A stretch of DNA of 64,000 nucleotides from Ectobius pallidus (Eukaryota > Arthropoda > Insecta > Blattodea > Ectobiidae). A model generated the notes under the pieces. That model worked only from the letters and a program-made list of their open reading frames with translations. It did no database searches and was not told the origin of the DNA. How positions within the stretch are numbered: position 1 is the first letter of the stretch; each line of letters opens with the position of its first letter. A program made the translations under genes and the position numbers. The stretch lies in NCBI GenBank assembly GCA_964059195.1, contig CAXKWD010000001.1:118973751-119037750 (forward strand), written 5' to 3'. Shown in pieces: positions 12,501 to 25,135 of the stretch.

Positions 12501-13067
12501 ACATTGTGCGCGATTTATTAATTATTATTACAAATTTTACATAGGCCACTGAAAATATGAGTATACTAATGTAGACTACGGTAAAATCTGGTAACTTATG
12601 TGATAGTTGTGTGTCATGCCATGAAGCTTTGCTGCTTTCCAGAATGCAATGAAGACAGGCATGTACGTATACATTTGCATTATATTCTCACAGATTAAAT
12701 TAGTATGTAAATCTTTTGATAGTAAAACCGTATGAAATAATATTTCATAGTCAATATATTTCGATTGCAGTAGGAGAATAAGATGAAACTTCAGTATAAA
12801 TATACAGGTCATTATCTTTGAAATAGTGCACCCTGTAATGACACTTCAAAGTTTTCAAACAAATAATATCACCGGTATGTAAGATTTGACGTATCAAACT
12901 AAGCAGAAGCTCTACAATGCTGGTTATTCAAAGTAACCCAATTATTTCATCTTCAAGATCAGATCCTTGTTATTTCTACAAAGATGCATGTTTTATAAAA
13001 TCAGCCAGGGATTTTATTCCACGAAGAACATAACAACGAGTTTATTTTATTGTTCCGTTTCCTAACT
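12501..13067. other. AT-rich DNA, nothing recognised
   Basis: No element end or gene signal was seen. Confidence 0.55.
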
Positions 13068-13111
13068 CTGAGGATGAAAAAAACATTTTAATTTGTTTGA
13101 AACGTTCTCCG
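13022..13111 (+). other. Hammerhead-core-like motif (candidate)
   Basis: CTGAGGA (13068-13074) is followed by AAAC (13081-13084), a loop, GTTT (13095-13098) and directly GAAAC (13099-13103). This is the order CUGANGA, stem II, GAAA of a hammerhead ribozyme. CGAAGAAC (13022-13029) could pair with GTTCTCCG (13104-13111) as an outer stem (7 of 8 pairs). There are extra bases after CTGAGGA, and no cleavage triplet fits well. Function is unproven. Confidence 0.3.
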
Positions 13112-13160
13112 GTACCTCATCACACTGTCTCTTAATTGCTAGGGAAGAATCTGGTTGTAT

Positions 13161-13176
13161 GTGTGTGTGTGTGTGT
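13161..13176. repeat. (GT)n microsatellite
   Basis: Eight GT units, read directly. Confidence 0.9.
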
Positions 13177-13377
13177 CAGTATATTTCATTCATAACAAGC
13201 TCACTAGCGCATTAGGGGCTCTTCTTTATGGACTTGAATGTTGTTTCGATATTCATTGTCAGTGGTGTGCAATCAAATTTTGTTTGACTGACTAAATATT
13301 ATTTTCTTTAAAGTAGAAGAGTTGTATATAGCAATCCAGTAATGAGGAAGATCAATCTTAAGAAATTTTGTTTCCTT

Positions 13378-13758
13378 AGTCCATTCAGGACCGTAGCAAG
13401 GTCCTTCTGCGCCCTTGGCGAGTCTGACAAATCTGCGCCCTACAATACTGGGGGGTTGTGAACAATTTTTTTTTCTGTAAAATTGTTTATTATTTTAATA
13501 TAAAAACACTATTATAAAAAAAAACCTAAACCTCAATTTGAAAATGAACTAAGTGTTGGACTTTCAAGGTACTAAATCCTTATTTTCAGACGATTGAACT
13601 ACTTAAAAAAAAATAATTCATAAAATCTAGAATTTTTATTGCTTGATAAATTGCCTAAAAAGGTGGTATTTTTCATGGTTAATTTTGATCCCTCTTTATA
13701 TCTGCGCCCTTGGCGGGGGCCCATCTCGCCACCGCCTAGCTACGGCCCTGAGTCCATT
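13378..13758. mobile_element. hAT MITE, 365 bp, perfect 8-bp TSD
   Basis: The element is 13386-13750. Its left end is CAGGACCGTAGCAAGG; its right end on the opposite strand is CAGGGCCGTAGCTAGG. It is flanked by perfect AGTCCATT duplications (13378-13385 and 13751-13758). CAGRG-type ends plus an 8-bp duplication are diagnostic of hAT. The block CTGCGCCCTTGGCG appears twice in the same direction, near 13407 and 13702, just inside each end. There is no coding capacity. Confidence 0.92.
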
Positions 13759-16219
13759 ACACATATAATTGCTCTTTACAGTGGATCTTCCTTCCTTGAA
13801 TCAGAGTTCAAAGAATGAGCTTTAACTCTTTAATTTCCAATGCCATATAGCTTGTTTAATATCTTTGGGTATACCTGTAGGCCGCGTAACGATTGATAGG
13901 CATGTATTTCTATTGTTCTTTCTATCTGTTACTCAATTTTAGTGTTTATAACATGTTACATAATTAATATGTAGTCAATGAGCTAAGCTGAGCTAAGCTA
14001 CCGCCTCAGCCACCTTGCTCGGCAATCGAACTACTGTCCATACCAGATGTCTTGAGAGAAAACAGTTCGATAACGAAAATATGCGACCTCGGTTTGAATG
14101 CTCATGTCTCTTTGGGCAGCGGCCAACCTTCTTCACACATACGCCCTGCATCCCTAAGCCTAATCCATATTCTTGTTTCACAGGTCGGCAGGTTCCGTAT
14201 GATTTGTGAATGTCTTAAGATCAAGGACAGACAAATGTAATTTTGAAAGTATTGTGAGCATGGTACATTCAGTATTATTATAATTAATTTCGTAAATAGC
14301 GTTTTAGTGTAATTTATTTCTATAAATTTCAACGTGAGCTTTGCCAGCTGGTGAACTGTGCTTTTCTCCCGTTACAATCACTGTTTACTTCATTTCTCAA
14401 GACATCTGAAACGGACAGTAGTTAATTAATTTGAAGATCGTACTTATTGCTTCTTACCATATCGATACCTTATCAAATGTCTTAATGCAAAATAGTTTCT
14501 CAGAATTACTTTGTCTTACTGTAGATATTTTAACGCACTTCAGTATCCACATAAGTAGTGTAGGCCTACTATTATTATCATCGGACATTTGTGTCTCCCT
14601 TCTTCATGAACGGTATAAACCTACTTCAAATAAACTGAAGAGCCATAGTGAATATATTGTTATAAGGATACGAGTTAAGAAATTACATTCCTTATAGTCA
14701 TCTCAAGTTTATCGACAGTTATTTTTAAAAATAATCATATACATTTATACTTTTTCACCCCATCAGTTGCAATATTATTAAATTCCTCCAAATGAGGTGA
14801 CAGAAATATGCCGTTCAGATAGAAACATGTGATTCATATATATATATATATATATATGTGTGTGCTATTTCAATGGTTATAGCCTAATGGCAAGATTGTT
14901 GCGTGTATTCCATTTATAAATATATCTTATTTTGATATATACTTTTTATAAACTACATACCGGTAATATGTTTCTTGTAATGGTAAATAATATACATGGT
15001 CACAACGATAAAAAAAATAACATTTTTTCTATAGAAGAGGCAATGGGAGTTCTATTTCTTGCTTATTTATAGAATAGTCTTTAGATTAGTCTAAATGACC
15101 ACAATAGTTCTAAAACTAAAACACATGAATTTTGCATGCAATTTATTGCAGAATAGGGAGAAATAAATTCCATAACAGCGCAATTGAGGTATGGAAGTTG
15201 AATTATAAATTAAAATATGAAATGACCGGCTAACACGAGAAAGTAAAATGGCGATTGCGTTATTTGTATATTTATTTTTAGTAAACTTACATTGGAAGAA
15301 ACTCCATGATGTTAAAATATGTGTAGGCCTACATTTTCACACGCCATGAAAGCTGAAATCACGCCACTGATGGCTGTCAGTTATAGAGTTGTTGCAGTAA
15401 GCACTTGAAATGGCTTACCTCTTCCTTAAATCCTGAGGAGGCACTTAGCTGCGAAGGTGGGAGAATGGGAAGTGGGGGTTAGGACCCGTGCCGACGGAAA
15501 AAAAAAAGAAGAGAAATAGGAAGAAGAGCATCTTTTCGCAGAGAACGAGAATTTTCCTGAGCAACACAAGAAGACTTGATTTGTCTCTTAGTAATTGGAC
15601 CAGGCTTCAAAACCAAGACATAGATTGATATAACAGGTCATATTTCAAAGGCTTTCCTCTTTTTTTTCTGCAAAGGACATCGCTACGATTACGCACTCGG
15701 TCGTCCTCTCAAATTAGTTCTCTTGCAGGTCCATTCTACTCCCTTTGTAAGACCTCAAGATGATATGTACAAGAAAGAGAGACGTGGGCAAGCAAAAAAT
15801 GAGATTTAATATACATAGCCAGCTGCTGAGCCGTATCTCTTTGTTATTATATTCATATTTCTCTTGCTCGGATAAAAAAAAATGACACGGTAAGCTATGA
15901 AAGAAAGAATAAAAACCCTCACATCGCAATCAGAAACGAAAACACAGAGAGACCCTGATGTAATACGTAGACCACATGAAAAGGTTTATTTCTTTCTTTC
16001 AGATTCACCTTTCAAATCCAAGCTTTCATTTAGTTCATTACCTTTGCTTGCGTAAAAGATATTCGTTTCATATAAAAGAACGTTTGAAAAATTGTATGTT
16101 TTTAACTGGGCGAATAAACCATTTTCTGCATGCAGATTATTAATTTCATTTATTCACGGTGAATAATTATACAATAATTGTTATTACGAGAAGAATTATT
16201 ACTGCTAATGTACTCCCCC
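13759..16219. other. AT-rich DNA with minor simple repeats
   Basis: A (TA)n-(TG)n run lies at about 14838-14864. A GC-richer patch at about 13980-14210 holds overlapping short open frames on both strands and a GTTCGATTGCC (minus strand, about 14022) that resembles a B box, but no matching A box was found. GC-richer sequence at 15440-15485 is unexplained. Confidence 0.45.
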
Positions 16220-16365
16220 ATGATCGTTACGCTTCTGTCTATGTCTCCGTTTTGAATCCCAACACAACCTCTGATTTATCTTGGGAAGGGAGGTCTGGTA
16301 CTCACTCAGCCTCGTGCGGACAACTGAGAAGCTATTGTTAAAAAAATATGCGGTTCATGTCATCA
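16220..16365 (+). mobile_element. SINE family A, diverged fragment
   Basis: The stretch GGGAGGTCTGGTACTCACTC followed by AGCCTCGTG, then GAGAAGCTA, matches the middle of family A (compare 6910-6960). The head (TACGCTTCTGTCT, then TTTGAATCCC) is a decayed version of the A and B boxes. The 3' half is missing apart from TTCATGTCATCAAC. No duplication was found. Confidence 0.6.
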
Positions 16366-17635
16366 ACAAAACATTACCTTATACAAATGAATTCAAAACA
16401 GGAGCTTGGCAATGAGGGATGGGAAGGTATCCCCTGACTCTCCGTGTATATATCGACAGGAATATAGTAATGCCGCTAATGTAGTTGTTAATAGTAAGAA
16501 ATATAAATAGTATCTTACTAAAGCTTTCTTAGCTTAGGTGTTTCTGATATGGAATAGTTTTAGGGTTATAGGTCAATTAGATAGTCAAACTTTGTTATTT
16601 AGCTGGTTTTCTCTTGGTATCGAACACAAGAATTCTGGATTTCAGACTTAATGTAGCTTAATTTTTCGAGTTAAGAAAGGCATTGAACGTACAGTAGCGT
16701 AGTTATAACTAGATTCCAAATCTTATGCAATATAAAAATATGCACCGAAATATGTAGCCAAATTAACAAAAAAATATGTGCAGAAATATGTTGTAATAAT
16801 AATAATAATGATAATAATAAGTGAGAAAGAATAATTCCATCTGATTATTTACTGGAAGCCTGGCAAGTCTTCCATCATAATATTTTATTTTATTTGAGAA
16901 AATCTACTTTTCTTGCAAAAGAGTTGCAAGGAATATGGCGGGCGAGCACCTTCACAATAATTACAGTGAAACTAGTTAGTTAGCAGAGTCCTATTAGTTA
17001 TTAAAATATTGTGAAAGAAATTTTAAAAATGTTTCTTTTTTATCTCTTAAAAGTTTTTCACTCCCTAACTCTCTGCATTGCTGCCTTGAGGAACAAAGAA
17101 TGAAACGACTAGTTGTGTGACAGAAATGTTCTCGCATTCAAATGCTTAACAGACTATGATATATAGAACTGTTATTGCTTATTGGAAAGTGTTAAAACCG
17201 AGGGGATGTCGTTTATACACAGTGGCGGTAGGAGGAATTTCTGGTGCTACATACCACAGAGACAAAATGAGAATCCAATAAGCGGACGTCAAAATGAATG
17301 AATTGTGAGTTAATCCCTTTTATTTGAAAGCCAATCAAGCCGTTTACATATCAAGACCGAATAGATACATTTTTAATAGAGCTGAATGGACAGATTAGTT
17401 CAGTGTTTACCGGACTCCCTGCATTCAGCGAGGCTCACAGCTTTCAGATAGGATTCAATCATAATATTTTCATTTACCTTATGATGATATTAAATTGCGA
17501 GTTTACTTTTACTTTGTGTTTAAAAATGTTTGTTTTAATTCAATTATTTTTATTTATAGTTTTCAATTAAACACAAATGAACAAACATTCTAGTGTTGTA
17601 GCCTATATAGGGTGGTATCTTATACCGTCGTATAG
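16366..17635. other. AT-rich DNA, nothing firm
   Basis: A short (AAT)n run lies at about 16795-16820. CAGTGGCGGTAGGAGG at 17220 resembles a hAT-type terminus, but no partner end was found. Confidence 0.5.
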
Positions 17636-18310
17636 GGGTTCGAGCAAGCCCTGATTTATAAATGAGCAGACTGGGCATTTACCCAGGGCAAAACCTAGAA
17701 AGGGTAGATAAAATTTTAGGGCGATGTTTTTCTTTGTAAAATACACATGATGCCAATTGAATTTAAAACAATTAAACTTGAAACAATAAAATAGATGTAA
17801 GATTGAGTTTTAAATCCTCACTGAAAGTAGAAATATGGCAATAAAATAATTTTTTTGTTCTAACATTATTAGTTTCAATATACCTATAATATACATTTTT
17901 ATTAACATAGGCCTACTTAAATATAATTTAGCAAACTGTGTTTTAAAATAGCAAAATATATTAAATATTTTTGTTCAGTATAATGATTGTTTAAAATTGT
18001 CTTTATTTTTAGAGTTTTTAAGGCAATTTTTAAAATAAAATTAGAATGGCAATTTTCACCAATACTTAACTACATTTACTTTAGGAAATAGGTTTTTATT
18101 GTTGTTGTGAGTTTTATGTAGTGATTGGATTACGCAATAATAATAAAATCGGAATCTTATCCGATACTTAGGTAAAACTCAAACATAACAATAAAACAAT
18201 AACTTTGGGGCGGGGAGGGTGGGTGGGGGTAAAAGTTAAACAATGTTGGGGTTCTTATATAAAGTTTTGCCCAGAGTGCAAAGTACCTGAAATCAGGGCT
18301 GGGTTCGAGC
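17636..18310. mobile_element. hAT-like MITE, ~657 bp, with TSD
   Basis: AGCCCTGATTT (about 17647) is mirrored by AAATCAGGGCT (18290-18300). GGGTTCGAGC flanks both sides (17636-17645 and 18301-18310), so a duplication of 8 to 10 bp is present; the exact cut between end and duplication is ambiguous by two bases. The interior is AT-rich, with a G-rich patch at 18208-18230. A left-truncated relative lies at 55534. Confidence 0.8.
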
Positions 18311-19985
18311 TCCTAGAATAGATATAATTCTGCATTTTTGTTCTTTGGTTGGTGGATGTTTGCTCGTTATGCTCTGTGAGCGGATGATCCCCAGTCTGAG
18401 AATACGTCTATGTCTAGTCTTAACAAGTGTGTGTTTGTTTCGAAATCTTTGCTTAGGGGAAGATACGAAATGAGGGAAGAAATGAAAAAAAAAACACATC
18501 CTGAGATAAACATTACATACAACATTTCCTTCGTGGAAACGCTTTAATAGTTTATTAATAATTTCCTGTAAGACTAGATTAGCTACACAATTAAATATGA
18601 AACATACTGAAGAGAATTATAGGGATAAAAAGAATAATGTTGTCCAGATTCATTCAACAAGAGTAGAAGGCTTCTAATTTCGTTCCCATTTTCATTATTT
18701 CTAGACATTGATTCAAGTGAATTGATAAGCTTTATGGTCGTTAATAGTTGCTTTATAATTCAATGTATAATTGAACCATTAACTGATTTCTTAGGCTTTT
18801 CTTTTGTAGATTGTTGCTAAAAACGAAATTCTGTTCCTATCAGTTTCAGTCATCAAAATTTATATGTAATGCAATAAAATTAGATGTTTGAAATTTATAT
18901 AAATAACTTTTTTTCAGCAAGAATCTACCATCAAAATACCTGTGAAATTAGTTAATGGCACATTGGTGGAATAACTTTGAATAACTGATTCAGTTTAGTT
19001 CTAATTAAGAAAAACTAGGGACCAAAATAGGTATTCATTTAAATATGCTATATTTCATTGTGTACATTTCTGAGGTTACAAGTTACGTGAATGTATATAG
19101 CTATTCTCAGTCATAAAAAACAAATAAATAAGTGCATAACATGAAAAGTATTTAAAATAAATGATTAAATTAATGAAGTGTAATTATACACAGAACATGT
19201 TCTCTGAAACAAAAAGTCCATTTACATACTCATTGAAATTACGTTTTTACGTAATCTGAAAACTAAATACTCACGGAAATCGAATACACAGTAATAAGCA
19301 GATATCTGTAACGCTAATGAAGTTTTCCAGCTTTCAAGTCTCTGTACTAACTGGTTTCTCGTAATTGCGAATAGTTCCTTTTGCTCAGTTGTAGCAGAAT
19401 CGTTTTCAACTGCTTCCATTATCTTGAGATTTACTAGAATGGAACTTTAAAAACAAACGGCAATAGAAAAGTAGTTCCAGAGTGTAACAATGCTGGCAGC
19501 AGATAAAGCTGCAGAACAATGACACCTAGAGGGAGGCAAGGCGTATCGTGGGCAATAGCATGAGGAAGGAAACGTAATTAGCGGCGAGATAATCTTAATT
19601 ATCTAACTAGGTCAGTTTCCAAGTATCTTTATAATTGAGTCTTGTAATGTAATTGAAGATGCCGAATTAAATAATCTCGACCAGTTTTTATTTTATTTTT
19701 TCTTAAAATATCTACCTTTACGAAATGAGATTATACGCTTGCTTAATTAAGTGGAAGATCCAAGTGGTTAGATATCATCCACCAATCCCTTTTTCATGAC
19801 GCTGCCACTATTTTATATCATAATTAAAGATATCAAGAGTAAGAAACTTTTGATTTTATTATGGTACAGAATAATGTTCACCTTTGCTTTTTTTCTTTCA
19901 CTTATGCACTGCATCTTTCTGTCCTACTTACTTGTAGTTTTGCTTTTAGGAATTACGCACCCATATACAGGTCAACTACCTATCG
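18311..19985. other. AT-rich DNA, nothing recognised
   Basis: No element ends or gene signals. Short open frames on the minus strand show no protein features. Confidence 0.55.
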
Positions 19986-20331
19986 CGAGAGGGATTATCT
20001 ATATATACATATACTTTTTGACCAGACAAGGATATGGCCTCCCCGACTGAGGGATCGGCACTACGCCAGGGCCTCCTCCGAGACAACAGGAACACATCGG
20101 ACGAGACACAACATTCTCACTCCAAACAAGGCGAGGATGGGATGAAGATGATAGTGACGGCCACATTATATCCGGGGACCACAAGGGCCTAAAGCTATCC
20201 GACATTTGTCACATAAGTAAGGAAAACCCCCACCTAGGATACAGTTTCCGACCAGGATTCGAGCCCGGGTCGGTTGCTTGAGAGGGGCAAACGCATCCCC
20301 TGCGCCATAGGCAATGGTGGCCTTACGTACA
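19986..20331 (-). mobile_element. tRNA-derived SINE, family C, minus copy
   Basis: Matches the 58651 copy across TTGACCAGACAAGGA, ACAAGGCGAGGATG, TCCGGGGACCACAAGGGCC and the B-box complement GATTCGAGCCCGG. Its tRNA-like 5' head lies on the right, at about 20240-20331. The 3' end is shortened: only GAGAGGGATTA of the terminal structured domain remains, with no clean tail and no clear duplication. The next element to the right is a family A SINE pointing the other way, so the two heads face each other. Confidence 0.85.
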
Positions 20332-20344
20332 GCACAACACAGTG

Positions 20345-20658
20345 GAAAACGTGTGGTCTCGTTGTTAGCGTCGCTGGCTCTGGATCCGCAGGCCCGGGTT
20401 CGATCCACGGCACCTTCTCGGATGTTTATGATATAAGGAGGTCTGGAACGGAGTGCACTCAGCCTCGTGAACCAAAACTGAGAGCTACTTGATGGAAAAT
20501 TAGCGGCTTCGGTCACGGAAACCATCATTAACTGCCGTGGGTGTCAGCATGCTGAAGACATGCCTCCAATCCTGTCATCTGCCTATGGTATATGACGCAA
20601 CTATCGGATGGTAGACCTAGCCCCTTCAGGGATGTAGCGCCACGAAGGTTTTTTTTAA
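20345..20658 (+). mobile_element. tRNA-derived SINE, family A
   Basis: Head GTGTGGTCTCGTTGTTAGCG (A-box region) and GGGTTCGATCCACGG (B box), then the family A body, ending at GCGCCACGAAGG and a run of T. It contains a small insertion relative to the 6817 copy around 20425-20450. No target duplication could be fixed. The open frames crossing it are not genes. Confidence 0.88.
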
Positions 20659-21196
20659 TACAAAACTATAATGACCCGTGTAATGTACGCATATGGATAA
20701 GAGTCATGTGGTGTACTATTATAGTCATCCCGGTATAAATGTATGCAAATTTGTTTTGGTACGAGTCAGAACACTTCTTCGCTTGGTTTATTATAGTGTA
20801 TGTAGGCCTATGCTTTTCTGGGTAAGTTTCAATGTGCGGGCATTGTGTGTGACTGCACTTCATATTATTGTAGTTAGGTTTATCATTCGTCAAAACGAAA
20901 GCTAATATGGCAGTCGACAGGCGTAATACAATTAAAAACTTATAAATAGGACAGGAAAATATTCATCAACTTCCGAGGATAATGTGGCAAAGTTGAAGTT
21001 GCAATTGTTGTAACGTAAAAACGTAGAGGGAAAAACTAAAATTATGCTCATTCTCTGCATGAGTGCTTGTAGGCCAGAAGATTTGTAAAACTTGGGAGAA
21101 ACAGTATTTTAAGGTAACCTATTTTACACTGAGGCCTTAAAGCGGGTGATCTGGCCGGTAATAACATTCATATAACGACATGGGAATATATGTGTA
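20659..21196. other. AT-rich DNA, nothing recognised
   Basis: No element ends, no gene. Confidence 0.55.
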
Positions 21197-22834
21197 TAGG
21201 GGAAGGTTGCCTATGTTGGACCGATTTTACATTTTGTTACCCTACGCCTTTAATTTGTATTTAACTAGGAGGTACCCGTGGCTTCGCCACGTTAATTCTT
21301 TTAAAAATTAAAAATTAAGAGTATAATAATTATTAAAGCATTATATTTATTAACACTTGCACGCGAATCATTCATAAACTAAGCCATTAATAATTAATGA
21401 AACAGCTAAAATTCCTGCTTTAGAGTACATTCCACGACATGAAAGCGCCCCCTGGGAAAACTATATCAGAATCGATTATGCAGTTCCAAAGAACCTGTGA
21501 ACACATAATACGTATTGTTTCTCAGCTGTTCATTGACATGAATATGATGTGAATTTTATTTTATCAATTCAGTGTAATTTTCAGAAATTATATAATGTTT
21601 CAAGGGAAGGAATGGTTTGTTTGGATTATTATTATCAGCGATATTTCAAGAGATAAAACCATCAATATTTTACAGCTGTTGCCCCCGGCTTCGCCCGCCA
21701 TTGTTCATTGACTGCAGGATTTTTAAGAAAATTACACTGGTAGATTATTAAAAATGTTTGTGGTTCAGAGCTATGAAAATTGTAAGTAAAAATAAAATTA
21801 GAATATTTGTTCATTGTGTTCATTTCACTTAGGCCTTATATAATAAAGAAACAGTTTTCCTTCCTAATTTTGTAGTCATCATGAAAGATTAGACTGCGAG
21901 AGACGAACATCGCCGAGTATACCCGATGTCTCACGAAGCGGGCGAGCAAGCACGCTATTTAGGGCCGTTGAATTGTATAAGAGTAGATTGTTGCAAAATA
22001 TATTGTACAATAATCTACATTTTATGCACTTTCATCTGGTAGTATTATATTTTGTATAGATACATAGCTCCAAGGCCTACAATTTAAAATTTAGAAGTCT
22101 GTAAATGGTCCGACTTAGGAAACCGGTTGCTTAAGTTGGACCGATGGCAAAACTGTGAATAAAAAAATAATAATTGGAATATTTTAAAGAGCCTGTATTT
22201 TAACAAATTTATTAGGCACTCATGGCATTTCAAGTAAGTTAGTCAGGGCCTATTATACAAAACAATTAATTATAATTTGTAAATTAGAAGCAAACTGTTT
22301 TGTACTGTTAAAGTGCTTCAAATAAGAAACAAACAATAACCTAGGAAACAAATTGCATAAAAAAATGTAAAATATACCAAATATACCTAATCTGTCTATA
22401 CGCTGATATGAAGAATGGAAGTTATGTTGGTCCAAATTAGGAAACACGCAGTGGTTCAACTTCGGCAACTGGACGCCATGTAAAGAAATATGATACTACA
22501 AGGACTCACGAAATGTAAAATTAGTTTTACGATATCTAGTTATTAACTAATGAAAGGCAGTTGTAAAATATAATGTAGGTAATTATTTTGCTTATTCTTA
22601 CTCTGCACAATAGCTTATAATTTGTAGCGCGATCCTTGTTACACAAAGGAGTAGAACACAATAATTGCAGTTATTCTTTCTTCAAAGGCTGCAGCCAACT
22701 GACCGTTGGATCACGCGTCCTTGACAGCATTTCTCACCAATAGAGCCAACTTGAAGGTTTAAGTTACTAACACATAGTGAAATATGAAGGAGGTCCAACT
22801 TAGGCAACGGTCCAACTTCGGCAACTCTCCCCTA
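21197..22834. mobile_element. TIR DNA transposon derivative, 1.63 kb, TA-flanked
   Basis: GGGGAAGGTTGCC (from 21199), then ATGTTGGACC, is mirrored at the right end by GGTCCAACTTCGGCAACTC, then TCCCC, ending at 22832. TA lies outside both ends. The unit TTGCC/TTGCT-TAAGTTGGACC recurs inside, at about 22128 in the forward sense and at about 22452, 22790 and 22808 in the reverse sense, as subterminal transposase-binding repeats often do. No transposase frame survives. A TA duplication suggests a Tc1/mariner-related group, but the family is not recognised. Confidence 0.7.
21262..21975. mobile_element. Possible nested insertion with CCCGTGGCTTCGCCACG-type motif
   Basis: Within the larger element, ACCCGTGGCTTCGCCACG (about 21276) and CCCCCGGCTTCGCCCGCC (about 21684), with a GCGGGCGAGC near 21939, mark a GC-rich, self-complementary motif of a kind familiar from dispersed insect repeats. 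Neither boundary is sharp, and no duplication was confirmed. Confidence 0.35.
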
Positions 22835-25056
22835 TGTTATATTACATCATTGAATGCTATCTATTGTCATCTACAACTGTCGAGTTTATTTCGTTTTACA
22901 GATTTCATAACCTATTTCAGATGTAAAATGTAGAGTTAAATACGGTAACTACATCTTCTGTAGAATTAATCCTGTTCGAGCAGTACACCGACTTATTTAC
23001 TCAGTTATAACTTGTTTTTTGGAATAATATATATATTTTTTTAATATGAATTCTTGTTTTACAGGACAACAGAAAAACACTTTTTTAAAATATTTTAGCA
23101 CATATACGCTCTCCATATTTGGTATGGTAAAAAATGCTTGTGTATAAAGAAATCATATTGTGTCAACTAAATAAAAACTCCTTAATTCAGTTTAACTCAT
23201 CCAGAAAGCTATATCTTCAGATAAGCTAAAACAATGAAGTTTACTAGTATCGCCGTATTTTTTTTTCTCTCAGAATCAAATTAATTTTATTTTAGCCCGC
23301 TTATGGAATGTGCTATTCTTCCTACTCTTTCAGGCTTAGAACCGTCGTCACTTCATCACATTAGCGTGAAGAACTATGAGCTGTTTTACGAATGATCGTG
23401 CCTAGCCGGATCTTTATGAAATAGAGAATAACTCCGGGAGTAGCTTGGTGATTACTGAACCAGTAGTCTAGACCTAAGGCTTAACACCAAATCCGAAAAA
23501 AGGTTGGCCTCCCGTAAGCTTTACTTAATATGAATTGTTAGATATGAAAGAACACATTTAAGATCTCTGAGTAGATTGTGTCCTTAAAGTTATTTTGAAA
23601 TGGGTCAAACACCAATTTTTATTTTAACGCCTAATTTCATACTTTGAAGTGTGCTCTGTGGAAATATAAATGTATTTTGAACCACAGGCCTATTTAAAGG
23701 TCTCAAATGACAGCTTATATAACAGCCTGTATATACGCCAGTAATCTACTTGTTTTATATCTTTATACAAGCCTAATTGTAATTGTCTGTTCCTTCTTAT
23801 GTACTCGTTACAATCATAGACTTGACTTCAATTTAATTGAATTTAGGTTAGGTAACGTAAGCCTGTGGTGAGAGGTGGATAAACATACAGTAACGCAACA
23901 AGCAGGTATCCCGTAGCCTTTCTTGCTTTATGTGCTTTTTCTCTGAAACTATTCATCCTAGGATATTGAAAATTTAAAAATTTATTTATATTTTATATTA
24001 GCAGGATTTGACATTTTAACTTCCTGGTACCAATATTAAGAAAAATTATAAGATTTTACATTTCCTAAAATTTGCAAAATAATAATAATAATAATAATAA
24101 TAGTAATAATAATAAATAAATAAATAAAAAATAAGGATACCGGTAATTATTTTAAAAATTCTAGATATTACATTTCTAAAGATACTTCTCTAAAAAGTGT
24201 CAATAGTTGCTTAGGAGTGTAAGTGTAAGTGCGGAAAATTTCATTGGTCTACTATTTCCAGTTCTTGAGAAAAGGAACATTGAAATTGACAAATTTAACA
24301 TGACTGAAACAGAAGATACCTTCTCTCCTTAACTGTTCATACACATTGCATTATTTCTTTGGACTAAGTCAGTTAGAAAGGACTCTCATTCCCAACATAT
24401 ATTCAAGTTGTGGCCAGAAGAACTGACTTTTAATTTTACATTGCCTGTTACATTTTTCACTCGCACCAGATGTCTGTGGTTATATGAGGTTAGTAACAGT
24501 AATATTAACATCTTGAGTGCATTAGAAAGAACATGCCTGAAAGTACATTTTCCAGTGCTTTTTGATTTATTCGTTTTTCATTTCGCTAAGTAAAGCAGGT
24601 CACTCAACCAAAATAAAAACTTCACCACAGTGTAAACGTCGCTGCATACTCTCGTGATTTAATTTTAATATCCAGGCCTACAACATGCAATAAATTACAT
24701 TTGAAAATTTATTAAAAGATGGAAAGATACTCCTATAAATTGAATGTGAGGAAAACAATGCCTGAATGGTAAAGATAGGAGAGTTGGAGACAGAAAAATG
24801 TAGGTTACGACGGTACAGAAATAAGAAGCAAATTTATTCCTGAACAAACAACACGTAAAATTCTTAAATTAGACCAGTGAACTCCAATACATGTTTGAAT
24901 GGCTAAACAGGTTAGACTTTGACAGATGGACGTCCTAAATTTGTGTAACATGTGAAAACACAAGTGTAGAAACTGTTTACAATCGTGTGTGGGTATTCAG
25001 AGTGTTTATTACGTAAATGCTCCTATTTCGAAACTGTTAATTCTAAATACTCTATT
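22835..25056. other. AT-rich DNA with (AAT)n-(AAAT)n
   Basis: A pure to slightly impure AAT run at 24078-24113 passes into AAAT units up to about 24131. Nothing else is recognised in this 2.2 kb. Confidence 0.55.
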
Positions 25057-25057
25057 C

Positions 25058-25092
<35 letters not shown>
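25057..25092. repeat. (CTTT)n microsatellite
   Basis: About nine tetranucleotide units, read directly. Confidence 0.92.
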
Positions 25093-25093
<1 letters not shown>

Positions 25094-25135
25094 ATTTACA
25101 GAATAAAATTTACCTAGGAATTAGAAACAAAAGAT

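Noticed and set aside
17220..17245. hAT-type terminus CAGTGGCGGTAGGAGG
   Set aside because: No partner end or duplication found within reach.
20166..20528. 120-codon minus-strand open frame
   Set aside because: Spans two adjoining SINEs, families C and A; no protein features.
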